Shown: positions 14,633-22,812, counted from the stretch's first letter. The stretch: DNA of 26,017 bases from Microcaldota archaeon (GCA_018304285.1 JAGVWL010000037.1:1-26017); one strand, 5' to 3'. Notes: generated by a model from the letters alone, not told the origin. Translations and numbers: made by a program.

Positions 14633-15763
14633 TTAACTGCGGCTGCCGCGGCGGTCGAAAAAACTTTTTACGCTCGAACACACGAAATCGGCTTCCTCTC
14701 CGGATAGCTCGGGATAGATGGGGAGGGAAAGGATTTCGCCCGACAGCTTGCTTGCAACTGCAAACGAGCCGCGGAAAAATCCGTTTTGCGCGAAATAAGG
14801 CTGCATTGGAACGGGCAGGGGATAATGGATTATGGTAGCCACTCCGGCCTTTGAAAGATGCTCTTGCAAAGCGTTCCGCAGTTTGCTTCGGACTACGAAC
14901 AAGTGGAAAACGTGCTTTCGCCCGGGCATTTCCAAGGGAAGCGAAACCGCGCCGCCGAGTTTTTCGGAATAGGTTCTGGAAAGCTTGCGCCTCTGTTCGT
15001 TCCACCCGTCGAGTTTCCGCAGCTTGACGCGCAACACTGCCGCTTGAATCTCGTCCAGCCTGCTGTTAACGCCGAAAGAAACGTGTTCGTAACGCGACTT
15101 CTGCCCGTAGTTCCTCAGCAGCCGCAGCTTTTCCGCTTTCTCCTCGTCGTTCACGGTGATCGCTCCAGCGTCTCCGTACGCCCCAAGGTTTTTCGTGGGG
15201 TAGAAGCTGAAGCAGCCGAAATCGCAAAGCGAACCGGCCTTTCGGGATTCGTAGAGCGCGCCGTGAGCCTGGCAAGCGTCCTCGATTACGGGAATGGAAT
15301 GCTTTTCCGCAATTTCCCGCACGGGCGTCAGGTCAGCGCATTGGCCGTAAAGGTCGACCGGGATTATCGCCTTGGTTTTTTTCGTCACCTGCTTTTCCAG
15401 CAAGCCCGGGTCGATGTTGAAATCTTTTTCGCTTGCATCGGCGAAAACCGGAGTAGCGCCTGCCATGAGCACCGCGGTTGCGGTGGGCACTGCAGTATTG
15501 GCCGCGGTAATGACCTCGTCGCCGCGCTTCACTCCCGCCGCCAGCAGCGACAGGTAGAGGGCTTCGGTTCCCGAAGAAACGCACACGGCGTGCTTTGCGC
15601 CGCAGTAGGAGGCGAATTCCTTTTCAAACGCTTCGACTTCGCCGCCCAAAATGAAATTCCCGCTGTCCAACACCCTCGCAATAGATGCGTCAACTTCGGC
15701 TTTGATGGAAGAATACTGTTTTTTCAGGTTCACGAAAGGAACGCGCATTGAAACCAAATCCAT
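14633..15763 (-). CDS. PLP-dependent sugar aminotransferase (DegT/DnrJ/EryC1/StrS family)
   Basis: The enzyme transfers an amino group from glutamate to a nucleotide-linked keto sugar. The 376 residues contain the family motifs: SSGTEALYL (phosphate binding), PVDLYGQCAD, EDACQAHGA (D162 and Q165) and FYPTKNLGAYGDAG with the Schiff-base K191. GVNSRLDEIQAAVLRVKL follows. The sequence style is closer to QdtB/FdtB/TylB-like 3-aminotransferases than to WecE, but position specificity cannot be decided by eye. The GNAT gene lies 18 bases upstream, and the dTDP-glucose genes rmlA and rmlB precede it, so the substrate is probably a dTDP-keto-6-deoxyhexose. ATG at 15763 or 15748; the second gives the usual N-terminus (MRVPFVNLKKQY). 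Confidence 0.92.
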   Translation of the reverse strand: MDLVSMRVPFVNLKKQYSSIKAEVDASIARVLDSGNFILGGEVEAFEKEFASYCGAKHAVCVSSGTEALYLSLLAAGVKRGDEVITAANTAVPTATAVLMAGATPVFADASEKDFNIDPGLLEKQVTKKTKAIIPVDLYGQCADLTPVREIAEKHSIPVIEDACQAHGALYESRKAGSLCDFGCFSFYPTKNLGAYGDAGAITVNDEEKAEKLRLLRNYGQKSRYEHVSFGVNSRLDEIQAAVLRVKLRKLDGWNEQRRKLSRTYSEKLGGAVSLPLEMPGRKHVFHLFVVRSKLRNALQEHLSKAGVATIIHYPLPVPMQPYFAQNGFFRGSFAVASKLSGEILSLPIYPELSGEEADFVCSSVKSFFDRRGSRS

Positions 15764-15781
15764 CCACCCGACAGCGCAAGC

Positions 15782-16357
15782 TCAATAAATTTTTTTTGCT
15801 ACGACAACCATGTCCGAATACTTTCCGCCGCGCTTGTAGAACAAAGGAATCCTGCCGCAGTCTTTGAAGCCGAGCTTGCGGTAGAACGAGCGCGCGCGGG
15901 AGTTGTCTTCAACCACGTTCGCGTGCAACATCCGGATTTTGCTTTTCTTCAAAAACGCGAATACTGCGTTCATCAAAATAAAAGCGAATCCCGTGCCTTG
16001 GGATGCGGAGGAAAAGGCGATGCCGAAATTCGCAACGTGGGAAGAGCGGCCCGGCTCTCGCCGCAAGACTATGCTCCCCGCAGCCTTGCCTTCGAACTCC
16101 GCGACAATCCACTCTTGGCTCTTGCTCGCCAGGCTTTCGCGAATGCGTTTTTTGGTGAGGGAAAGCGGGACTGGCGTGGGAAAATTCAGGAACTTGCTAA
16201 CCGGAGTTTCGTTGACTATCGCATTGAGCGCTGCGGCGTCGCGCATGCCGACGCGCCTCAGCGCAAGCAAGCCGAAGCGGGTTTTTATTTTGGCTTTCTT
16301 GAAACTGCCGAACACCTGGAAACCACCGAAATTCACGCCGGAATTACCCGGAGTCAA
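15782..16357 (-). CDS. GNAT-family N-acetyltransferase (RimJ/RimL or WecD-like)
   Basis: This 191-residue protein has the GNAT layout: LLALRRVGMRDAAALNAIV at the start of the domain, WIVAEFEGKAAGSIVLRR, then the acetyl-CoA-binding region around FGIAFSSASQGTGFAFILM and the closing NVVEDNSRARSFYRKLGF. Adjacent to a sugar aminotransferase, it most likely N-acetylates the amino sugar that enzyme makes, as WecD does after WecE. A protein substrate remains possible. The TTG at 16357 overlaps the stop of the SDR gene as TTGA, but the domain only begins about 30 residues in, and a GTG at 16336 is an alternative. Confidence 0.85.
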   Translation of the reverse strand: MTPGNSGVNFGGFQVFGSFKKAKIKTRFGLLALRRVGMRDAAALNAIVNETPVSKFLNFPTPVPLSLTKKRIRESLASKSQEWIVAEFEGKAAGSIVLRREPGRSSHVANFGIAFSSASQGTGFAFILMNAVFAFLKKSKIRMLHANVVEDNSRARSFYRKLGFKDCGRIPLFYKRGGKYSDMVVVAKKIY

Positions 16358-17346
16358 ACGTACTTTTGCAAGTATTTCTTATAATAGTTGGCAGTCAGCC
16401 GAATGCCTTCGTCCAAGCCCGTTTCCTGCCTGAAGCCCGTGAGGCGTTCGAGCTTTCCGACATCCAGAAAAGCGTCGCCGACTTCCTGCTTATCCCGCTT
16501 CGCATCAGCCTTGACGAATTCTATGGACCCGCTTCCTGCTGCTTCAACGATTTTTTCCGCCACCTGCAGGAGCGTTACGGGCTTGCCGCTTCCGACGTTG
16601 ACGATTTCTCCGTTCGCTTCGGCGCAATCCGCTAGAAGCAAAAGCGCCTGCACGCAGTCGCCGGCATAAAGCAAATCCCGCGCTATCCCGCCCTTGTAGT
16701 ATAAAGGAATTTTTTTTCCTTCGAGGGCAAGCCGCACGAACCAGTTCACCACCCCGGAAGCGTTCGTTTTGATGCTGGAGCGGGGGCCGTAAATGTTGGT
16801 GAGCCTCGCCCACACGAATTCGAAGCCGTAAGTGCGGGAGTAAAGTTCGCACGCCCTGCCCGAAAACAGCTTGCACAATTCGTAAAAGCCCAGCGGGTTC
16901 GGGACTGCATTTTCATTGACCGGAGATTTTTGCCTGCCGTACTCCCCGCGCGTGCCGCCGAAAACCAGCCGGGGTTCGGACTTGGTTTTTTTCAGCGCTT
17001 CAAGCAAAACTACGGTAGCGCGAATGCCGTCGTCCAAATCGCTGTAAGGCTCGTCGCGCCACAAGACGTGGCTCTGCTGCGAGGCCATGTGGAAAATAAA
17101 GTCCTTGCCGCGCACCGCTTCGCAAGTTTTGCCGAAATCGTTCAAGTCCTGCACTTTGACGTCAACCCGGTCTTTCACGGGTTCTATGTTGAACATGCTG
17201 CCTCCGTAATCCGGCCGGAGGGAGTCGATTATGGTGACGTTCGCCTTGCGCTTGGCGAGCTCGATTGCAAGGTTGCTTCCCACGAAGCCCAGCCCGCCAG
17301 TAATGAGCACGTCGGCGCCGGAGAAAGACTTTAAAGTTTTAGCCAT
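16354..17346 (-). CDS. NAD-dependent sugar epimerase/dehydratase (extended SDR)
   Basis: This 330-residue extended SDR has a Rossmann nucleotide-binding motif GGLGFVG (17-23) and the acidic DSLRPDYGG after the second strand. The active site comprises T132 in GGTRGEYG with Y155 and K159 in FYELCK. NIYGPR and IARDLLYAGDC are the common substrate-side motifs. These enzymes act on nucleotide sugars by 4-epimerisation, 4,6-dehydration or 4-keto reduction, and the sequence alone does not choose. Lying downstream of rmlB-rmlA and directly upstream of the GNAT and aminotransferase genes, it may epimerise or reduce an intermediate of that pathway or supply UDP-galactose-type sugars. The ATG at 17346 is about 26 bases after CTAAAAATAT. 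Confidence 0.88.
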   Translation of the reverse strand: MAKTLKSFSGADVLITGGLGFVGSNLAIELAKRKANVTIIDSLRPDYGGSMFNIEPVKDRVDVKVQDLNDFGKTCEAVRGKDFIFHMASQQSHVLWRDEPYSDLDDGIRATVVLLEALKKTKSEPRLVFGGTRGEYGRQKSPVNENAVPNPLGFYELCKLFSGRACELYSRTYGFEFVWARLTNIYGPRSSIKTNASGVVNWFVRLALEGKKIPLYYKGGIARDLLYAGDCVQALLLLADCAEANGEIVNVGSGKPVTLLQVAEKIVEAAGSGSIEFVKADAKRDKQEVGDAFLDVGKLERLTGFRQETGLDEGIRLTANYYKKYLQKYV

Positions 17347-17367
17347 TTTGGATTCACGCCTTACAGC

Positions 17368-17377
17368 ATATTTTTAG
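17368..17377 (-). promoter_or_regulatory. Candidate TATA box for the SDR-GNAT-aminotransferase group
   Basis: CTAAAAATAT on minus lies in the 44-base gap after the rmlA stop, centred about 26 bases before the ATG at 17346. Confidence 0.4.
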
Positions 17378-17390
17378 CATAATGCGGTTT

Positions 17391-19256
17391 TCAAACTTTT
17401 ATCGAAGTGTCGTCGCCTATCCTCAAGGTAACCTTGTCAATGCCTTTTGAAGGGGAATCCGAGGTTATCCTGCAGTTTTTTCCTATCACGCTGAAGATTA
17501 TCTGCTTCGTACAGTCGATTGCGGTGTCCTCGAGAACGATTGAGCCCAGCACTTGGGCGTTGCGTATCGAGCAATTGTCGCCTATGCTGGAGTAAGGCCC
17601 GATGAGGGCGCCGGAGCCTATCACGCAGTGCGCCCCGATGACCGACGGGCCGAGAAGCACGCAATCGCCTTCGATTACGGTTCCCTCGCCGATTTCAACT
17701 CCGCCTTTCACCACCGCGGTCTTCGAAACCTTTCCTTTGACTGCGGGCGTCGGCGGTGCTGAAGATAAAATCAGGACGTTCGCGTCGAGCAGCGATTCGG
17801 GCGTGCCAGTGTCTTCCCACCAGCCGTCGATGATACGGTAGTTGATGTTCTCTTTTTTCTCGCAAAGCTGTTGTATCGCATCCGTGATTTCAAGCTCGCC
17901 GCGCGCCGAAGGCTTTGTCCTGCCTATCGCGCCGAAAATCTTGTGCGTGAAAGCGTAAATCCCGACTATGGCCAAGTCCGAAGGCGGGTTCTTGGGCTTT
18001 TCCAGCAGCCGGACTATGCGGCCGTGCGAGTCGATTTCTGCAATCCCGTAATTGGCTGGATTCGCGACGCGCTTTAGTGTGAGGCTGGCAGCGAAACCCG
18101 AGTCGACGAACTCCTTGAGGAAATCCCCGAGCTCGTCGCGCAAGAGGTTGTCGCCAAGATACATGAGGAAAGAACTTTCCCCCAAAAAATCTTTTGCGGT
18201 CAAAACCGCATGCGCCAATCCCGCGGGGTCGTCCTGGTCGATGTAAGTGATGGAGCAGTTCCACTTCGAACCGTCGCCCAAGGCGTTTTTCACCTGGTCT
18301 TTGTTCGGCCCGACGATGACGCCGATCTCGCGTATTCCCGCGCGCACGATTTTCTCGATAATGTAATGCAGCACCGGCTTGTTGGCAATGGGAAACAGCT
18401 GCTTTTGAATCGTGTGCGTGAACGGCTTGAGCCGCGTGCCCTTGCCTCCTGCGAGAACCAGGGCTTTCATGCCTTTTATCTTCAGCTGCGAGCGGAAGCC
18501 GCCGAAAGCTTCGACGGTCCGGTCGATTTCAAAGAAATTGCCTCCGAAAAGGCTCTCTTCCGGATGCGTCTTGATGAACTCCGCAACTTCGGCAAGAGTC
18601 ACGCCGAAAAACTTTTCGCTCTCGAGGAAAGAATTGAAGACCAAGTCCCTGCGCGAAATCGAGTAGGTTTTCTCCCTCACGGAAATTTCCGGGCTTTCCA
18701 CGGCAAGCTTGTGCGTGAAAACGTTTTTCACCAGTTCGGCGTCGCCCACCCAAGAGTGCTGCGCATTGAATTTGAAGCCGGAAAGCGTACGCGCGTTCGG
18801 GAATAAATACAATCCCGGCGCCGGGTCTTTCAGGTTGCAGCCGAAAGACAGGCGCAAGAACCCGTTAAGCAAATCCTCGACTGTCGGCCCGTGAAGTTCC
18901 TCGCGGGAAAACAAAAACCGTTTTTTCCTTTCGGGAATGACTGCGACGGAACGTTGCCCGTATTTATCGAGCAAATCCTTCACGGTGGCCATGAAATGCT
19001 GGCGGTCGCCGTCGACTATGACTAGCTGCAGCGCACCTTCGGCCAGCGCTTTCTCTATGATGAGCTTGTTCGGCACGCCCAAGCCCAAGGGCTCGGTGCT
19101 GTAATGCGTGACTTCGTCGGCGGTCGCACGCATTTTTTCGGACGGCGGCAGCCCGCAGGCTGCCAGGTAAATGAACGCGTAGGGGAATGCGCGCCGGGCG
19201 TCTTCAACCTGGTCTTCGCACTCCTTGAAATTGCCTTGCACGAGATAAGTTCTCAA
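17391..19256 (-). CDS. rmlA: Fusion: GT2-like N-terminal domain + glucose-1-phosphate thymidylyltransferase RmlA (long form)
   Basis: One uninterrupted frame of 621 residues. Residues 263-621 are a complete long-form RmlA, which makes dTDP-glucose from dTTP and glucose-1-phosphate: LAGGKGTRLKPFT (266-278), KQLFPIANKP, YLGDNLL and GWWEDTGTPESLL. A left-handed beta-helix follows of hexapeptide type (VEIGEGTVIEGDC, IGPYSSIGDNCSI). Residues 1-262 are a different domain with DGDRQH (82-87), reminiscent of the metal-binding Asp motif of GT2 dolichyl-phosphate sugar transferases. VEDLLNGFLRLSFGCNLKDPAPGLYLFP also has the shape of their C-terminal part. It lacks the usual N-terminal VSVVIPAYNE, so it may be degenerate. 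The TTG at 19256 follows the rmlB stop by two bases; the frame is open to 19310, but that part is the shadow of the conserved rmlB C-terminus. The RmlA part alone would start at the ATG at 18470. Confidence 0.85.
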   Translation of the reverse strand: MRTYLVQGNFKECEDQVEDARRAFPYAFIYLAACGLPPSEKMRATADEVTHYSTEPLGLGVPNKLIIEKALAEGALQLVIVDGDRQHFMATVKDLLDKYGQRSVAVIPERKKRFLFSREELHGPTVEDLLNGFLRLSFGCNLKDPAPGLYLFPNARTLSGFKFNAQHSWVGDAELVKNVFTHKLAVESPEISVREKTYSISRRDLVFNSFLESEKFFGVTLAEVAEFIKTHPEESLFGGNFFEIDRTVEAFGGFRSQLKIKGMKALVLAGGKGTRLKPFTHTIQKQLFPIANKPVLHYIIEKIVRAGIREIGVIVGPNKDQVKNALGDGSKWNCSITYIDQDDPAGLAHAVLTAKDFLGESSFLMYLGDNLLRDELGDFLKEFVDSGFAASLTLKRVANPANYGIAEIDSHGRIVRLLEKPKNPPSDLAIVGIYAFTHKIFGAIGRTKPSARGELEITDAIQQLCEKKENINYRIIDGWWEDTGTPESLLDANVLILSSAPPTPAVKGKVSKTAVVKGGVEIGEGTVIEGDCVLLGPSVIGAHCVIGSGALIGPYSSIGDNCSIRNAQVLGSIVLEDTAIDCTKQIIFSVIGKNCRITSDSPSKGIDKVTLRIGDDTSIKV

Positions 19257-19258
19257 GC

Positions 19259-20230
19259 CTATGACGAGCTTCCTTTCGATTTCCACCACCACTCGTTCTG
19301 CAAATACCAATCTACAGTATAATCGAGAGCCCGCCCGAAGCTTGCCTTCGGCCTCCAGCCGAGCCCGCGCACTTTCTTCGTGTCAACCGCATACCTGAAG
19401 TCGTGCCCCGGCCGGTCTTTCACGAACTGCATGAGCGACTCGGGGCGGCCCATTTTCTTCAGAATCATTTTGACGACTGACAGGTTCGAGTGCTCGTTTC
19501 CGGCGCCGATGTTGTACGCTTCGCCCGCCTTTCCTTTCAGCAGCACGGTTTCGATGCCCCTGCAATTGTCTTCAACCATAATCCAGTCCCTGCGGTTCAA
19601 CCCGCGCGCGTAAATCGGGATTTTCTTCCCGCGCGCCGCGTGCGTAATTATTTTTGGAATGAGCTTTTCGGGATGCTGGAACGGGCCAAAATTGTTTGAG
19701 CTCCTGGTCACTAGCACGGGCATGCCGAAAGTCTGGTGATATGCGAAAACGATATGCTCTGCACCGGCCTTGCTGGCGGAATAAGGGCTCGAAGGAGAAA
19801 GCACGCTTTTTTCGGCGAACCGCCCGCGGTCGATGCTGCCGTAAACCTCGTCGGTCGAAACCTGCAGGAATTTCGACACGCCGTGCCGCAACGCCGATTT
19901 CAGCAGCACGTGCGTTCCCAGAACATTGGTTTTCATGAAATCTTCTGGAGCGGAAATCGAATTGTCCACGTGCGTTTCGGCCGCGAAATTCACAATCCAA
20001 TCGCAATCGCGGGCAAGCTTGTCCACGAGCGCCGAATCACAAATGTCTCCCTTAATGAAGGAGTAACGCGGGTCTTTGGCAAAATCTTTCAGGCTCCGCA
20101 AGTCTGCGGCATACGTCAGGCTGTCGAGATTCACGATTTCTGTTTCCGGCTTCCGCCGGGAGAGAATCAGACGGATGAAGTTGCTTCCGATGAAGCCTGC
20201 GCCGCCCGTAACCAGAATCTTTTTCCCCAC
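19259..20230 (-). CDS. rmlB: dTDP-glucose 4,6-dehydratase
   Basis: RmlB converts dTDP-glucose to dTDP-4-keto-6-deoxyglucose, the branch point to rhamnose and to many amino-deoxy sugars. The 323 residues have TGGAGFIGSNF (NAD binding), NLDSLTYAADLRSL and NFAAETHVDNSI. The catalytic STDEVYG has T126, D127 and E128, and YSASKAG has Y150 and K154. RSSNNFGPFQHPEKLIP and a C-terminal NEWWW are also typical. The start is a GTG at 20230 with GGTGA seven bases upstream. It is the first gene of a minus-strand run that continues, two bases after its stop, into the GT2-RmlA fusion. RmlC and RmlD, needed for rhamnose, are not in the window. Confidence 0.95.
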   Translation of the reverse strand: MGKKILVTGGAGFIGSNFIRLILSRRKPETEIVNLDSLTYAADLRSLKDFAKDPRYSFIKGDICDSALVDKLARDCDWIVNFAAETHVDNSISAPEDFMKTNVLGTHVLLKSALRHGVSKFLQVSTDEVYGSIDRGRFAEKSVLSPSSPYSASKAGAEHIVFAYHQTFGMPVLVTRSSNNFGPFQHPEKLIPKIITHAARGKKIPIYARGLNRRDWIMVEDNCRGIETVLLKGKAGEAYNIGAGNEHSNLSVVKMILKKMGRPESLMQFVKDRPGHDFRYAVDTKKVRGLGWRPKASFGRALDYTVDWYLQNEWWWKSKGSSS

Positions 20231-20237
20231 CTTCGCT

Positions 20238-20242
20238 TCACC
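20238..20242 (-). promoter_or_regulatory. Ribosome binding site deciding the GTG start of rmlB
   Basis: GGTGA on minus ends seven bases before the GTG at 20230. No ATG in frame lies nearby, and the NAD-binding motif begins at residue 8, so this non-ATG start is well supported. Confidence 0.5.
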
Positions 20243-20321
20243 ACATAGTTAATGCAAAAATACGCCAGAATGCGCCGGAAAAATAATCAACATTCTTCAG
20301 GCATATATATTAACGTCCCAT

Positions 20322-20330
20322 AATTTAAAC
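20322..20330 (+). promoter_or_regulatory. Candidate TATA box for the plus-strand glycosyltransferase
   Basis: AATTTAAAC lies in the 125-base divergent region before rmlB, centred about 30 bases upstream of the TTG at 20356. A second A/T stretch, GCATATATATTAAC (20301-20314), lies 20 bases further up. This is the largest intergenic region in the window, and I see no gene in it. Confidence 0.4.
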
Positions 20331-20355
20331 GGTTGTCAGTCAAGGCTGTGATTTC

Positions 20356-21291
20356 TTGCGGGTATTGCAGGTTTTGAATATTGCTAACGTGCCCTGGGCC
20401 ATTTCCACGGGCTTGAACAGGATAGGCGTCTACAGCAAGGTTTTGGATTTCAGGAGCGGGGCTAAGTTCAAGTTTCCTTACGACTATTCTATGGAACTTG
20501 AAGGAAGGCCCCTGCCGGTGCAGTTGCTCAAACGCCTCAAATGGTATTCGTGGGCGCTGAAAAACTTCGACGTGCTGCACATGCATTCTTCAAGCATGCT
20601 GCCAGGCTATGTTGACGCGCCCCTTACGAAAATCATCACGATGGACAGGGTGAAACTCGTTTACTCCCACTGGGGGGCGGACGTGCGCGGAGGCAGCGTT
20701 CCTTTCTTGAGCAGGCTGAACTGCGCGAAAAGGTTTGCGGCCCCCGACCTTTACAAATTCGTTCCGCCAGGCACCGAACTGCTTCCGGTCTGCATCGACT
20801 TGGACTACTGGAAGCCCGCGCCCGCAAGGGAATCGAAAAAAATACGGATTCTGCACGCGCCGACGAGCCGCGGGTTCAAAGGCACTCCGCACGTGATTGC
20901 CGCGGTTGAAAAGCTGAAGAAACGCGGCTATCCGATAGAATTCGATTTGATCGAAGGGGTTCCGCTGGCGGCTTTGAAAAAGCGCATCGAAGCCGCGGAC
21001 ATCGTCGTGGACCAGCTGAGCGGTTGGTATGCGACTTTCGCCTGCGAGGCGATGGCGCTGAAAAAGCCGGTTGTCGCGTATCTGCGGGAGGACATCCTGA
21101 AATTCTATCCCAACTGCCCGATAGTCAACGCCGACGCAGAAAGCCTTTCGGACAAGCTCGCCGAACTCGTAGAAAGCAAGAGCCTGCGAAAGGAAAAAGC
21201 CGGAGAATGCTTGGATTACGTGAGAAAAACGCACGATTGCGTGAAAATCGCCGGAAGGCTAGAGAAAGTTTACGAGGAAATCGTCGCGTGA
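20356..21291 (+). CDS. Glycosyltransferase, GT4-like (GT-B fold)
   Basis: This 311-residue protein is the only plus-strand gene in the right-hand 16 kb. It has a short N-terminal Rossmann-like domain (VLQVLNIANVPWAIS, FDVLHMHSSS, LVYSHWGADVRGGS), then LLPVCIDLDYWKP. The donor domain follows with IRILHAPTSRGFKGTPHVIAAVEKL, IVVDQLSGWYATFACEAMALKKPVVAYL and a C-terminal helix. EAMALKKPVV is the usual nucleotide-sugar loop, but the usual first Glu of the E-x7-E motif is not evident. It is shorter than most GT4 enzymes (350-400). The start is a TTG at 20356. Its stop lies one base from that of the convergent radical SAM gene. Confidence 0.8.
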   Translation: MRVLQVLNIANVPWAISTGLNRIGVYSKVLDFRSGAKFKFPYDYSMELEGRPLPVQLLKRLKWYSWALKNFDVLHMHSSSMLPGYVDAPLTKIITMDRVKLVYSHWGADVRGGSVPFLSRLNCAKRFAAPDLYKFVPPGTELLPVCIDLDYWKPAPARESKKIRILHAPTSRGFKGTPHVIAAVEKLKKRGYPIEFDLIEGVPLAALKKRIEAADIVVDQLSGWYATFACEAMALKKPVVAYLREDILKFYPNCPIVNADAESLSDKLAELVESKSLRKEKAGECLDYVRKTHDCVKIAGRLEKVYEEIVA

Positions 21292-21292
21292 A

Positions 21293-22783
21293 TCATCGTT
21301 TCAACGCTATTCCCAGGATTTTTTTGAACACGGGCTGGAACAACGGCGTGGAAAACGCCTTGAGGAAAAACGGGTTGCCCGCCGCCGCGAACAAAGGCGC
21401 GAGTTTCGGGTCGGCTTTCCCCGCAGCCAAAACCAGTATCTTTCCGTAAGCGTCGTTCAGGTAAAGCGCGTTGTTCTTCTTGTCGGAAATCGGCTTGAGG
21501 TTTTCCGGGTCTATCAAGCCGTCCGCAACGGCCCTGTCGTACAACGCGGTGCCGGGGAAGAACGTGAGCGAAAAGCAGCTCAAGTGGAAGGGCTTGGGAA
21601 TCTGCGCGAGAAACTCGATTGTCTTCGCCAAATCCTCTTCCGTTTCATAGGGATTGTCCAGAATCACGTCGTAGTATTTCGTAACCCGCGGGAATTCCGC
21701 CATGATGCGCGCGACTTCGAGAAACTTTGCGGGAAGGAACGGCCGGAAGTAAACCTGCTTATGCACTCTTTCGCTTCCGCTCTGCAGCCCGATTTCCACG
21801 TTCGCCAGCCCCGAGTCGCACATGCGCTTGAACTTCTCGCGGTTTACGTTGAACGCGCCGACGTTGCACTTGAACGCAAGGTGAACGCGCTCGTCGTAAG
21901 CGTCGAAAAACTGGCTTATGAATTCGTTCGGCCTGGCGAGAAAGTCGTCGTCGAAAAAACTGATGAAATTGACGTAACCGTGCTTTCTCTTGAAATCCTC
22001 CAGCTCGCCGATTACGTGCTCGACGCTGCGCGTGCGCAGCCACCGCCCTTTCCCGGCGTAAATCTTGCGGTACGCGTTGTTGCAGCAGTACGCGCACAAG
22101 TACGGGCAGCCGCGGGAAGTGAGCGTGAGGTACTGCCAATTTTCTTGCGCGTCGAGCTTGAAGTAAACGCGCGCTGCCGGCGGGAGCTTGAGCATTTCGG
22201 CAAGCATGCTTTCAGTCGCCTGCACTACCCGGCCGTCCTTGATGGCGTACATGTGGGAAGGCTCGTAATCCTGGTAAGGATAGCTGTCGAGGTTTTCCTC
22301 GAGCTGCCGCGGCTCGTTTTTCATTACCCCGTCCTTGGTTTTCACCCACGTTCCGGGAATGCGCGGCTCCAGGTTTTTCTGCGAAACTTCCTGCAGCAGC
22401 TGCAATGCCGTTTCCTCGCCTTCGCCCAGGCAAACGACGTCCGCGTATTTTATCGATGAAGCGGGGCTGACCGTAGCGTGGATTCCTCCCCAGACTACGG
22501 GCTTTTCAGGAAAACGCTTTTTCATGAACTCGGTGAGTTCGGCAGCGCGGAAATAAAAGTTCGTAAAAACGGAAAACCCGATCACGTCGCAGTCTTCAGC
22601 CAGCGCAGCCAAGTCTTCCAAAACCGCGTCGGTATAGCGGCCGGTCTGCGGGTCCGACCCGCGGTCGGGGTTGAGAAAAACCATTTTCGCTTCCACGCCG
22701 TGCTCCCAGAGGTAGGCGGAAAGGCTCCGCAAGCCGTAATTGGTCGTGTACGGCGAAGGGTCGACTAAAAGCATTTTAAGCAT
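21293..22783 (-). CDS. B12-binding-domain-type radical SAM protein
   Basis: The 496 residues start with a cobalamin-binding-like alpha/beta domain (LLVDPSPYTTNYGLRSLSAYL, DVIGFSVFTNF, VVWGGIHATVSP, CLGEGEETALQLL). The radical SAM domain follows with CxxxCxxC at C226/C230/C233 in GCPYLCAYC, then SFFDDDFLARP and VEIGLQSGSERV. No DxHxxG motif is visible, so any cobalamin would bind without a His ligand, or not at all. Class B radical SAM enzymes of this kind often methylate unreactive carbons, including in sugars, lipids and antibiotics. The ATG at 22783 lies about 25 bases after GATAAAATG and also follows GGTG; the GTG at 22795 is less likely. It lies 27 bases downstream of a classical methyltransferase gene. 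Confidence 0.88.
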   Translation of the reverse strand: MLKMLLVDPSPYTTNYGLRSLSAYLWEHGVEAKMVFLNPDRGSDPQTGRYTDAVLEDLAALAEDCDVIGFSVFTNFYFRAAELTEFMKKRFPEKPVVWGGIHATVSPASSIKYADVVCLGEGEETALQLLQEVSQKNLEPRIPGTWVKTKDGVMKNEPRQLEENLDSYPYQDYEPSHMYAIKDGRVVQATESMLAEMLKLPPAARVYFKLDAQENWQYLTLTSRGCPYLCAYCCNNAYRKIYAGKGRWLRTRSVEHVIGELEDFKRKHGYVNFISFFDDDFLARPNEFISQFFDAYDERVHLAFKCNVGAFNVNREKFKRMCDSGLANVEIGLQSGSERVHKQVYFRPFLPAKFLEVARIMAEFPRVTKYYDVILDNPYETEEDLAKTIEFLAQIPKPFHLSCFSLTFFPGTALYDRAVADGLIDPENLKPISDKKNNALYLNDAYGKILVLAAGKADPKLAPLFAAAGNPFFLKAFSTPLFQPVFKKILGIALKR

Positions 22784-22803
22784 TGGAAAAGGCACCGCCA
22801 GCG

Positions 22804-22812
22804 CATTTTATC
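22804..22812 (-). promoter_or_regulatory. Candidate TATA box for the B12-type radical SAM gene
   Basis: GATAAAATG on minus is centred about 25 bases before the ATG at 22783 and overlaps the stop of the upstream methyltransferase gene. It favours this ATG over the GTG at 22795. Confidence 0.35.

Noticed and set aside
14604..14655. CCGCGG-rich stretch near the aminotransferase stop as a terminator hairpin
   Set aside because: The G/C-rich palindromes are short and partly inside the coding region, and the T-run needed for archaeal termination is missing.
14858..15751. 297-residue open frame on plus
   Set aside because: It is entirely antisense to the DegT-type aminotransferase. Its Arg/His/Val-rich composition is typical of a shadow frame.
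19257..19310. Start of the GT2-RmlA fusion at 19310
   Set aside because: It would overlap the conserved C-terminal NEWWW region of rmlB by 52 bases. The TTG at 19256, two bases after the rmlB stop, fits the coupling seen elsewhere.
21584..22459. 291-residue open frame on plus
   Set aside because: It is entirely antisense to the B12-type radical SAM gene, whose motifs are unambiguous.
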